This document shows positions 1 to 6,588 of a DNA stretch of 64,000 nt, piece after piece (the first letter of the stretch is position 1; each line of letters opens with the position of its first letter). The DNA is from an uncultured Draconibacterium sp. (GTDB lineage Bacteria; Bacteroidota; Bacteroidia; Bacteroidales; Prolixibacteraceae), in NCBI GenBank assembly GCA_947492175.1, contig CANLMQ010000003.1:1-64000 (forward strand), written 5' to 3'. The notes below the pieces were generated by a model, which worked only from the letters and a program-made list of their open reading frames with translations, had not been told where the DNA came from and made no database searches. A program made the translations under genes and the position numbers.

Positions 1-89
1 TTGCATTTTTGGAAACGAAATAAAATTTGTTACAAATTGATTATCAACAGTCTATTGTGTTTTTAAGGTTTGACTAAATAAAAATTCAT
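1..89. other. window edge, no gene seen
   Basis: AT-rich sequence before the first gene. I see no coding frame, RNA gene or clear hairpin in it. Confidence 0.5.
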
Positions 90-782
90 CTACATCATGT
101 AGACCCAGTAAGCAATTAAGTCTATCATTTGAAAAAGTGTGGCAGCAATAAAAAGGGGTAAAATACTTCGATAATGAAAGTATATAAAGTTGGAAAAACT
201 GATCAGCAAAAAAGAATCGATAATTGCGGAATAACCATTGTTTATTTGCAACAAGGAAAATAACAAGGCTGCGAAGATTATAGAAAACCAGGTCCAGGTT
301 TTATTACTGCTAACTGCCCATAAATTGTTTAATATAAATGCCAACGACAAAACAGCAAATGCTTCATTCGACCACGTAAATGGCCCAATAATGATTATAC
401 CATTGATAAAACTTGAAAAAACGATATTCAACAATTCCATCATTGCCGTCCGGTCATTATCCTGCTCAATCCAAATGCCGTACGAGATTCCGCTAAGGCT
501 TTGAATAAAATAAATTGCTCCAAGTAGTAGTAATGCAAGCGTAATATCGTAAATAAACTTACGTTTTCCGATTATAAAGACATTGAAGCTATTTTTAAGG
601 AGGTATTTGTTCAACAACAGAATAACTGCTATTCCAAACAAGCTTAAAAGCATATAATAACCCAAAAACTCTTCGGCAATTATATTAGCAGGATTAAGCA
701 AAGTTTTTTGAAGAATAGCTGTTAAATAGAAAGGAATAACAACTAATAAAACTGCAATAATATGTCGCGCACTATTAGTCAT
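90..782 (-). CDS. polytopic membrane protein, possibly a degenerate CPBP-family protein
   Basis: A 230-residue, very hydrophobic protein with about six to seven predicted membrane segments spread over its length. The C-terminal half has the spacing of a CPBP intramembrane protease (a WSNEAF stretch, then LLQINNGYS, then a further membrane pair), but the glutamates and histidines that define active CPBP enzymes are not evident, so activity is doubtful. Its start overlaps the stop of the upstream AraC-type gene by 8 bases, so the two are very likely translated together and the regulator may act on or with this protein. No substrate can be named. It could also be an unrelated membrane protein; the family call is an inference. 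Confidence 0.6.
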   Translation of the reverse strand: MTNSARHIIAVLLVVIPFYLTAILQKTLLNPANIIAEEFLGYYMLLSLFGIAVILLLNKYLLKNSFNVFIIGKRKFIYDITLALLLLGAIYFIQSLSGISYGIWIEQDNDRTAMMELLNIVFSSFINGIIIIGPFTWSNEAFAVLSLAFILNNLWAVSSNKTWTWFSIIFAALLFSLLQINNGYSAIIDSFLLISFSNFIYFHYRSILPLFIAATLFQMIDLIAYWVYMM

Positions 783-1776
783 TCCTGTATTTCGATGGTG
801 TTAAACCAGTCATTTTTTTAAATGCGGTATTAAAAGCCGATAATGAATTATAACCTACTTCAAAGGCTATATCGGAAATTTTTGTATCCGGTTCAGTTTT
901 CAATTTACTTTTCGCTTCTTCAATACGATATTGCCCAATTAATTCAAAAAATGTTAACTGAAAATTCTCGTTAATCACCTGAGAGAGTGCATGTGTGGAA
1001 GTATTTATCTTTTTGGCAAGTTTGCTTAAGGAAACAGTATTGTCGCGGTAAACAGAATTTTGATTCAATAAAAGCTTCAATTCATTGAATATGCGTTCAT
1101 TTTCGTCCGACTTCAATCCTGTCTTTTTATACTTCGGATTGGAGGTGTCTATAATATAACCTTTATTGATAATGATAATGAGTGAAAAATATATTAGCAC
1201 ACTATACAAAATTGCACCCGATATATACGGAAATCCTGAAACCTCATTTAGTAAATATGCAAACCAAATTCCCAACAGAAAAATGCTAATTACATTTAGT
1301 TGATTGCAAACTTTTGGATTATCGCATTCTTTAAAATTAGTATTGTAAATTGTTACTGTTAAATATATGATGTACTGCAAAAGTATGGTTCGATAAAAAA
1401 TATGCCAGGTACTAGCGTCATTTCTTATGGAATCAAGAAGTACCCACATAAAAGTAAAAATAATGGCAGGCAAAAGGTGAATAAGTTGCTTCCAACGAAA
1501 TTCAAATTTGATATTCAGAACCGATTGTGTGAAATAATAATAAACCGGACCAATTGCCATAAAGCCAGACAATCCTATTGTTAAAAGAAAATCGTGTAGA
1601 CCATCAGAAAATGTTAGAAGAATTGACTTTGAGATTCTAAGGGTAAGCATGAATATGAAAAGAGCAAAAATCAGGTTTGATTTTCGGTTGCCTTTTTTTG
1701 ACACTAAAGAATATGTAATTAGAATAAAACTATTTACAATGCCTATTATGCTCCCGATTAGGATAATTGTTTCCAT
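775..1776 (-). CDS. AraC-family transcriptional regulator with N-terminal membrane domain
   Basis: A 333-residue protein. Residues 1 to about 205 form six or seven hydrophobic membrane segments. The C-terminal ~100 residues are a clear AraC/XylS double helix-turn-helix: the first HTH is around VSLSKLAKKINTSTHALSQV and the second around KISDIAFEVGYNSLSAFNTA, ending in FKKMTGLTPSKYR. This membrane-sensor plus AraC layout is common in Bacteroidota and suggests that a signal at the cytoplasmic membrane controls transcription. The downstream membrane-protein gene overlaps its 3' end by 8 bases. The target genes cannot be read from the sequence, and whether this pair belongs to the mobile element further right is unknown. 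Confidence 0.88.
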   Translation of the reverse strand: METIILIGSIIGIVNSFILITYSLVSKKGNRKSNLIFALFIFMLTLRISKSILLTFSDGLHDFLLTIGLSGFMAIGPVYYYFTQSVLNIKFEFRWKQLIHLLPAIIFTFMWVLLDSIRNDASTWHIFYRTILLQYIIYLTVTIYNTNFKECDNPKVCNQLNVISIFLLGIWFAYLLNEVSGFPYISGAILYSVLIYFSLIIIINKGYIIDTSNPKYKKTGLKSDENERIFNELKLLLNQNSVYRDNTVSLSKLAKKINTSTHALSQVINENFQLTFFELIGQYRIEEAKSKLKTEPDTKISDIAFEVGYNSLSAFNTAFKKMTGLTPSKYRND

Positions 1777-2074
1777 TGTTTTAAATCCGGCAAAGATTAC
1801 AAAGATAAAAACCTTTTTACTTCAATTATATTTTATGAGTGAGCAATTTTGAATATAACCTTTTCTAAAATTCAATCGTTTTATACAACTACCAAATTAA
1901 CTCTAAATGTAGTCTTACTTCATGATATTTTATTTTTCATAAAATCGAATTTATAATTGTTTATTTATGAAATAGCAATATTCATTTTATTTGGCTGATA
2001 TTGAGCTTATTTGCTGTTTTCTTTTTCTGTTCTGTTACCTAACTTTATTTCCATAAAAAGACCCTTTCGAGGTA

Positions 2075-2123
2075 GGATAGCAAGTTTATGTTTTGGTCAG
2101 ACCAAAACCCATGTTTAGCATCC
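2075..2123. other. candidate oriT: long imperfect inverted repeat upstream of mob genes
   Basis: A perfect palindrome, TTTTGGTC-A-GACCAAAA, lies at 2091-2107. It is extended on both sides by imperfect arms (GGATAGCAAG... at left, ...TTTAGCATCC at right), giving a stem of about 24 bases. It is 27 bases upstream of the mobC-like start, where relaxosome targets normally sit. A nick site cannot be assigned. It could instead be an operator for the mob operon. The rest of the 1777-2150 gap is AT-rich, and I see nothing else in it. Confidence 0.4.
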
Positions 2124-2150
2124 CGTTGGTCTAAAAAATGGTAATAAAAT

Positions 2151-2495
2151 ATGGTGCAATTTAACAAAGGTGGCCGTCCACGGAAATTGGATGGTGATAA
2201 GATGAAATATAAGGTAACGGTAAAAATGTCGACCGTTGAATATTACTCCTTAATTGGTAAAACGAAGGAGGCTGGGATTTCACAAAGTGAGTTTGTCAGG
2301 CAGTCAATAATGAATACAACAGTTGTTCAACGTTTAACACCTGAACTGAATGCTGAGATAAGAAAACTCTCAGGAATGGCCAATAACCTAAATCAGATTG
2401 CACGAAAAGCCAATGCCCTGGGGTACGATCATATTCGTAGCGAATACCTGTTTCTTGCTAATAAGATTGACCGAATCATAAAAAAAATTCTATGA
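2151..2495 (+). CDS. MobC-like relaxosome accessory protein
   Basis: A 114-residue basic protein. It begins with a GRPRK basic patch, followed by a ribbon-helix-helix-like stretch (KVTVKMSTVEYYSLIGKTKE, then ISQSEFVRQSI) and the typical MobC/BmgB tail (ELNAEIRKLSGMANNLNQIA), which is diagnostic of plasmid mobilisation relaxosome proteins in Bacteroidota. Proteins of this kind bind oriT and help the relaxase nick it. Its stop codon overlaps the relaxase start by 4 bases, a normal mobCA arrangement. The inverted repeat just upstream is its probable target. Confidence 0.88.
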   Translation: MVQFNKGGRPRKLDGDKMKYKVTVKMSTVEYYSLIGKTKEAGISQSEFVRQSIMNTTVVQRLTPELNAEIRKLSGMANNLNQIARKANALGYDHIRSEYLFLANKIDRIIKKIL

Positions 2496-3390
2496 TTGCC
2501 AAGATTACAACAGGTGGAGACTTTGCCGGGGCGGTAGATTATATCCTAGATCCCAAAAAAGCGGCTGAATTGTTAATGGGAGAGGGCGTACGTTTGAAAA
2601 ATACCAATTCGATAACAAAAAGTTTTGTTGCTCAAACAGAACTCAATTCGAGGGTAAGCAAACCGGTAGGTCATATTTCATTGGATTTCTCCGTTCAGGA
2701 TAAAGCAAAGTTGAATAACGAGTTTCTTCTAAATATTGCAGATGATTATCTAAACAAAATGGGAATCATAAATACCCAGTTTATAATAGCCCGGCATTAC
2801 GATAAGGAGCATCCACATATTCATATTGTGTATAACAGGGTGAACAATCAGGGGAAAACGATATCCAATAAAAACGATCGTTACCGTAGTGAAAAGATCT
2901 GTAAAGAGCTTACACGAAAGAATGACTTGTATTTTGCCAAGGGAAAAGAAAATGTAAACGTTCACCGGCTAAAAGAACCGGACAAAACAAAATATGAGAT
3001 TTATAATTGCCTGAAAGAGCTTGTGCCCAAATGTAAAGATATGGATGAACTGGAAGCTAAACTGAACAGAGAAGGGATTACAGTAAACTACAAATGCAGG
3101 GGGATACAAATGTTGTTCAGGGGATTTCGTTTACCAAAAACGATTTAAAATTTAATGGTTCTAAAATTGACAGGCAATTCAGCTATTCAAAAATCAAGTA
3201 CAGGCTGGATGAGAATAGGAGACAGGAATACGTTGCGGTTATTGATAATCCATCGCTGGATCAGGCTTTCTATCAGTTTATAAAAGAGGGATTACTTCAG
3301 GCAGAAAAGGATGAAGAAAGACAACGAATGAGGGAGTCATATCAACGCATAAAACCTGTAAAGAAAAAGAACAGAGGGTACCGGATGTAG
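2492..3390 (+). pseudogene. MOBP-type relaxase/mobilisation nuclease, split by a frameshift
   Basis: The first 218 residues read as a relaxase: N-terminal MIAKITTGGDFAGAVDYIL, a central ITKSFVAQTELNSR segment, and the metal-binding histidine cluster HYDKEHPHIHIVYNR, all typical of MobA/BmgA-like proteins of Bacteroidota. At a run of five G (3099-3103) the frame is lost, and it reads RGIQMLFRGF to a stop at 3148. The +1 frame continues without a break as GDTNVVQGISFTKNDLKFNG and on to 3390, ending in a basic tail. A sixth G would restore one protein of about 299 residues, the usual size for small relaxases. The cause could be decay, phase-variable slippage at the G run, or a sequencing error. 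The catalytic N-domain would still be made, but without the conserved C-terminal part. Confidence 0.85.
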
Positions 3391-3450
3391 GTCATAAGGT
3401 TTTCCCAAATCTTCAACAAATTGATTTCAATTCAGTCAAACGTCAAAAGC

Positions 3451-3599
3451 TTACGGCATAAACGCAGCCAGCAAATTGACAAGAGTTTTGGAATTGTTTG
3501 TATTCTTTGATGCCAATACACCTTTCTCATACTTCGAAAGGAGACTTGGCATCAAAGCATTGGAAAATCACTTGCCAATTTACTGTCCTCCAGCGCCAT
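3451..3599 (-). pseudogene. decayed XRE/HipB-like HTH fragment
   Basis: On the minus strand one frame reads MALEDSKLASDFPML then stops. The next frame continues as SLLSKYEKGVLASKNTNNSK followed by TLVNLLAAFMP and a stop. The joined product has the pattern of the second half of an XRE-type helix-turn-helix (SKYEKG, then a short hydrophobic TLVNLLAA helix as in HipB-like antitoxins). A frameshift separates the two parts and the 5' half of the gene is missing. It is a remnant, not a working gene. The short length makes the family call tentative. Confidence 0.35.
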
Positions 3600-3730
3600 C
3601 TTTCAGTCCATTTATTCCGTTTCCTTTTGCCTAATGCCTGAATTATAAAGAACCGGTGTTTACGATTTGGGATTAAGGATAGCCTTTGGAAATGAATGAA
3701 GATGGGAGTATTTTTCTTTTAATTGGCACC

Positions 3731-3785
3731 AAAAGTCGTTCGAAAAAATGTGTCAACTCACGAAAAGTCGTTCGAAAAAGTGTGT
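3731..3785. repeat. two 23-base direct repeats, 32-base period
   Basis: The segments 3731-3753 and 3763-3785 both read AAAAGTCGTTCGAAAAA followed by A or G and TGTGT: one mismatch in 23, spaced 32 bases start to start (three helical turns). The core GTTCGAA is itself near-palindromic. Possible roles are protein binding sites, iterons or recombination scars of the mobile element. Confidence 0.6.
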
Positions 3786-3866
3786 TTCGGAAGAGTAAAA
3801 CGGTAATATATGGAGTTGACTTACAATCTCGAAATTGTTTGTATAGCTCACAATTTAGATTATGTT

Positions 3867-3893
3867 GGGCTATAAATGTGTATTTTATAGCTC
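3867..3893. repeat. 10-7-10 palindrome, copy 3, downstream of fic
   Basis: GGGCTATAAA, seven bases, then TTTATAGCTC. The arms, spacer length and flanking bases match the two copies in the fic promoter; the flanks resemble copy 2 most (both continue with AT, one or two bases, CTTCA). Together copies 2 and 3 form direct repeats that bracket the fic gene. Confidence 0.75.
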
Positions 3894-3996
3894 ATGCTTC
3901 ATTAAAAGTGTCGATTGTGATCGACAAAATAGTATTAATAATGTCGAATCAAAACGACAATATTGAAAAGTGTTATTCAAGTTTTAGGATAACATT

Positions 3997-5130
3997 TTAA
4001 ATTGAAGATTTCAATGGTTCAATATTAAGAAAATACCTTGTACTTTTTAATGTACCGGTTTTAATTAGTATTTGTTTGTTGATTAAATCCTGTAAATCTC
4101 TGGTGGCGGTTGAGGCAGAAGTTTTGGCTATAGTTTGGTAGTTGTTGGCGCTTAATCCTCCTTTAAAACCTTTATGTCCTGCATCAAAAAGTCGTTTTAC
4201 AACTTTTAATTGACGTTCATTTAGTTGAAATGAGAAACGGTCAAAAAATCTGGTTTTTTCTATCAAAAAATCTATACGCTTTAATGTATGTTCCTGTGCT
4301 TCAAGAATGGTTTTTGAGAAATATACAAGCCAATCAGTAATTTCAAGTGTGGTATTACTTTTCTCAAGAAATGCATAGTAGCTCTTTTTATTGGCATCAA
4401 TAGTGGAAGAAAGTGAAATTAATGATGGTCGTAAAGTACTTTGTGCTATCGACTTCTCTGCAATTGCCCTTCCGATTCTACCGTTGCCGTCTTCAAAAGG
4501 GTGTATGCTTACAAAATAGAGGTGGGCTATTCCTGCCTTTGCTAAGGGTAGGAGCTTCTGATTGACATCTTTTTGATGCATTTGGTTGAACCAGGAAACA
4601 AATTTTTCCATTTCATCAGGTACAATTTTAGATGGAGGTGCTTCAAAATGAACCTTAGGAAGGTCCAGTCTTCCCGAAACAACTTGCATCGGATCTTCAT
4701 GCGTACGATAACAACCAATATCTTTTATGTCTCGTCTGCCATTGGTTATCATTTTGTGCCACGAAAAAAGCTGCTCATGGGTTAAGGTTTTGTCGTAATT
4801 GAGATACAAATCAACCATCATTTCAGAGATACCAAATTCTGCTGGTGGGATTTTTCTTTTTTCAATAGCCAATCCGAGATTTTTCTTTATAGATGATTGT
4901 ACACTATCCCGGTTAAGATATTCTCCTTCAATTTCCGATGTTTTTATGGCCTCATCACTAAGAACTTCTACCAGAAAATTGTCTTTTGATTCTTCCTGAA
5001 CGTGCTTTAATACGCCGAAGACGGTACCGCTATTTTCAGAAAACTGGTATTCCAATGCTTCCAATGCCTTGGCATCATAAGAAAATTGTGGCCAATCTTT
5101 AAGCATCCAATTCCAAACATTATAAGCCAT
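3997..5130 (-). CDS. Fic family protein (class II, AMP-transferase type) with N-terminal DUF4172-like region
   Basis: A 377-residue protein. Residues 5-40 (WNWMLKDWPQFSYDAKAL) match the DUF4172-type N-terminus. Residues 64-69 (TSEIEG) form the inhibitory [ST]xxxE[GN] motif of class II Fic proteins. Residues 210-221 (HPFEDGNGRIGR) are the complete Fic active-site motif, with catalytic His210. The last ~90 residues look like a winged helix. Family members transfer AMP from ATP to hydroxyl side chains of target proteins and are held off by the inhibitory helix. Here everything needed for activity and self-inhibition is intact. The target is unknown. The start codon sits directly at the edge of a palindrome, and the likely promoter lies between two copies of it, so autoregulation by the C-terminal DNA-binding part is plausible. 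Confidence 0.92.
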   Translation of the reverse strand: MAYNVWNWMLKDWPQFSYDAKALEALEYQFSENSGTVFGVLKHVQEESKDNFLVEVLSDEAIKTSEIEGEYLNRDSVQSSIKKNLGLAIEKRKIPPAEFGISEMMVDLYLNYDKTLTHEQLFSWHKMITNGRRDIKDIGCYRTHEDPMQVVSGRLDLPKVHFEAPPSKIVPDEMEKFVSWFNQMHQKDVNQKLLPLAKAGIAHLYFVSIHPFEDGNGRIGRAIAEKSIAQSTLRPSLISLSSTIDANKKSYYAFLEKSNTTLEITDWLVYFSKTILEAQEHTLKRIDFLIEKTRFFDRFSFQLNERQLKVVKRLFDAGHKGFKGGLSANNYQTIAKTSASTATRDLQDLINKQILIKTGTLKSTRYFLNIEPLKSSI

Positions 5131-5157
5131 GGGCTATAAATTTTACGTTTATAGCCC
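5131..5157. promoter_or_regulatory. fic operator 1, perfect 10-7-10 palindrome
   Basis: GGGCTATAAA (5131-5140), a 7-base spacer, then TTTATAGCCC (5148-5157): a perfect 10-base inverted repeat touching the fic start codon at 5130. A protein bound here would cover the expected transcription start. Confidence 0.75.
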
Positions 5158-5164
5158 AAATATA
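5157..5164 (-). promoter_or_regulatory. fic promoter -7 box
   Basis: The minus strand reads TATATTTG, matching the Bacteroidota -7 consensus TAnnTTTG. It lies exactly between the two palindromes, about 27 bases upstream of the fic ATG. No convincing -33 TTTG is seen; that position falls inside operator 2. Confidence 0.55.
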
Positions 5165-5174
5165 GCAAAAATAT

Positions 5175-5201
5175 GGGCTATAAATACGTGTTTTATAGCT
5201 C
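5175..5201. promoter_or_regulatory. fic operator 2, 10-7-10 palindrome
   Basis: GGGCTATAAA (5175-5184), 7 bases, TTTATAGCTC (5192-5201), with one mismatch between arms. It is 44 bases from operator 1 (about four helical turns) and would cover the -33 region of fic. Confidence 0.7.
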
Positions 5202-5401
5202 ATTCCTTCAATTAGGATTGGAAAACTAAAATGTATTAGTTCAAAATACCTTGTAAACCTAAATTGTATAGTTTTGATTAAGAGCACATTTTTTTGTATT
5301 TTTAAGGTATAAAATATTGAAAATGAACCAGTGAGAGACAAAAACGAGACCTCACGATTTGCATTGAAATAACACATTGATTATAAGTGTATTACCGAGG
5401 T

Positions 5402-5426
5402 GGTTCGATTCCCGCCCCGGGTACAA
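5402..5426 (+). other. tRNA-Leu-like 3' end, probable attachment site remnant
   Basis: The plus strand contains TTCGATTCCCGCCCCGGGTA: a T-loop with its 3' stem strand (CCCGC) and a 3' acceptor strand that would pair with GCCCGGG, the start expected of a tRNA-Leu. The 5' part of a tRNA is missing: the bases before the T-loop pair poorly with CCCGC, and no acceptor or anticodon arm can be found upstream. A strong terminator follows immediately. This is what remains at the far end of an element that integrated into the 3' end of a tRNA gene whose intact copy would lie to the left, outside the window. The tRNA identity is from memory of the family, not from a search. Confidence 0.55.
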
Positions 5427-5427
5427 A

Positions 5428-5465
5428 AAAGCCTGATATTCGAAAAGAGTATCAGGCTTTATTTT
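5428..5465. terminator. strong bidirectional terminator
   Basis: AAAGCCTGATA (5428-5438), an 11-base loop, TATCAGGCTTT (5450-5460), followed by ATTTTTT on the plus strand and preceded by A's (T's on the minus strand). The 11-base stem is perfect. It would end a plus-strand tRNA transcript and the minus-strand deoR-type gene. Confidence 0.85.
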
Positions 5466-5485
5466 TTGTATATATCATTTCAATA

Positions 5486-6250
5486 TTATGTTATAATAAG
5501 TTCAATACCCATTTCTTCAATTGCTGTCGCTACTGAATTGGAGATTCCGGAATCAGTAATAATAACGTCAATTTTATCAAGATTACAGATTTTACCAAAT
5601 CCCCGGCGTCCAAATTTTGTGGAGTCTGATAATATAATTGTACGCAAGGAGGCAGACATCATTTTTTTGTTTAAGATAGCCTCTTCTACGTTTGAATTTG
5701 TAATTCCGTTTTCAATATCAATCCCGTCTACACCTAGAAAGAGTTTTGAGCATGTTAAGTCTTGAAATATGTTGGATGCAAAATCGCCAACAACAGAAAA
5801 AGAGTTTTTACGAACGATGCCTCCTAGCTGGATTACCTCAATATTTTCTCTGTTATTTAGTAACATAGATGTTTTTAACGACGCGCTAACAACGGTAAGA
5901 CTGTTGTTTGGTTTTAGTTCTTGAGCAAAGGTATGTGCGGTAGAACCTGAGGCGATAATAATTGAGTCGTTTGGTTCAATAAGATTGCATGCAGCCAGGG
6001 CAATGCGTCTTTTTTCAGTGGGGCGAAGTTTTTCTTTTTCGTTCAGGTTAATGTCTGCTGTGTGAGGGTTGATGGGGCTGGCACTTCCATGTGTTCTGTA
6101 AAGGAGTTTCTTTTTTTCTAAAGTTTTCAAATCCTTTCGAATTGTAACGGGAGTTACATCTAGTTCTTTTGCAATATCCGAAACTTTAACGAATCCTTTA
6201 TCTTTCAATGTGTTTAAAATGAATTGATGCCTTTCTGCTATGCTTAACAT
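5486..6250 (-). CDS. DeoR/GlpR-family transcriptional regulator
   Basis: A 254-residue DeoR-type repressor. Residues 1-57 carry the winged HTH (AERHQFILNTLKDKGFVKVS, then VTPVTIRKDLKTLEKK and RTHG), and the rest is the DeoRC sugar-phosphate sensor domain (IASGSTAHTFAQEL, VIQLGGIVRKNS, LGVDGI, LSDSTKFGRRGF). Family members usually bind a phosphorylated sugar or polyol; GlpR senses glycerol-3-phosphate. It is transcribed divergently from the glycerophosphodiester locus, and the shared 338-base gap contains TTTCGAA-type inverted repeats that resemble GlpR-family operators. I infer that it controls the 6589-26316 locus in response to a glycerol or pentitol phosphate. A TATATTTG -7 box lies just upstream on the minus strand (6274-6281). 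Confidence 0.92.
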   Translation of the reverse strand: MLSIAERHQFILNTLKDKGFVKVSDIAKELDVTPVTIRKDLKTLEKKKLLYRTHGSASPINPHTADINLNEKEKLRPTEKRRIALAACNLIEPNDSIIIASGSTAHTFAQELKPNNSLTVVSASLKTSMLLNNRENIEVIQLGGIVRKNSFSVVGDFASNIFQDLTCSKLFLGVDGIDIENGITNSNVEEAILNKKMMSASLRTIILSDSTKFGRRGFGKICNLDKIDVIITDSGISNSVATAIEEMGIELIIT

Positions 6251-6273
6251 ATTTAAGTTACTTTTTAGATAAT

Positions 6274-6281
6274 CAAATATA
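6274..6281 (-). promoter_or_regulatory. deoR-type gene -7 box
   Basis: TATATTTG on the minus strand, 24 bases from the start codon of the regulator, matches the Bacteroidota TAnnTTTG consensus. No -33 element is obvious. Confidence 0.4.
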
Positions 6282-6398
6282 GCCTTTTTTCGTTAATACG
6301 TACTAGTGTTCATTGTTTGGCGATGATTAAAATATCAGGTTGTTTCGAATTATTTCATTTAGTATGGTGTTATTCATTTGGTAGGTTGTTTTTTGTTT

Positions 6399-6421
6399 TA
6401 TTCGAAAAATTGTTTCGAATA
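6399..6421. promoter_or_regulatory. operator-like inverted repeat (DeoR/GlpR type)
   Basis: TATTCGAAA, five bases (AATTG), then TTTCGAATA: a perfect 9-base inverted repeat in the middle of the gap between the divergent regulator and the GDPD gene. A related half site (TTGTTTCGAATT, 6340-6351) lies on the regulator side. The TTCGA core resembles GlpR-family operators. Confidence 0.65.
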
Positions 6422-6474
6422 GGCGTAGTTTGTGCAAAGCTTGTTGTTATTTTTATTAATCAAAGAGCACAAAA

Positions 6475-6492
6475 CGAAACAGTAGGGTTTCG
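6475..6492. promoter_or_regulatory. second operator-like inverted repeat near the GDPD promoter
   Basis: CGAAAC, six bases, GTTTCG. It shares the TTTCG core with the 6399-6421 site and lies just upstream of the likely -33 region of the promoter at 6521, a good place for repression. Confidence 0.45.
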
Positions 6493-6520
6493 CAATGTTG
6501 TTTTATTGTTTCTTTTTATG

Positions 6521-6528
6521 TAGATTTG
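6521..6528 (+). promoter_or_regulatory. -7 box of the glycerophosphodiester locus
   Basis: TAGATTTG matches TAnnTTTG. A TTG lies about 22 bases upstream (6498-6500). Transcription would start near 6535, leaving a leader of roughly 55 bases before the GDPD start at 6589. Confidence 0.45.
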
Positions 6529-6588
6529 TCTCCGGCATTAAATAAGAAAGAGATTTATTAAACTTGAAAATTAAATAACTAACACAAT

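Larger units (their letters stand above)
3391..3996. other. 606-base gap between relaxase and fic: fossils and repeats, no intact gene
   Basis: This stretch holds a decayed HTH gene, two copies of a 23-base direct repeat, a palindrome matching those in the fic promoter, and a short perfect inverted repeat (GTCGAT-TGTG-ATCGAC, 3908-3923). A 104-codon plus-strand open frame at 3686-4000 has no protein-like composition and is mostly made of these repeats, so I do not call it a gene. Confidence 0.6.

Noticed and set aside
3686..4000. 104-codon plus-strand open frame
   Set aside because: It is composed largely of the direct repeats and the palindrome, has no protein-like pattern, and part of its translation recurs in another spurious frame at the other palindrome copies.
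5120..5377. 85-codon minus-strand frame upstream of fic
   Set aside because: It overlaps both operators and the fic start, and its apparent similarity to the 3686-4000 frame comes only from the shared palindrome.
5340..5426. Complete tRNA gene ending at 5426
   Set aside because: The T-stem 5' strand pairs poorly, and no acceptor 5' strand or anticodon arm can be placed upstream, so only a 3' fragment is present.
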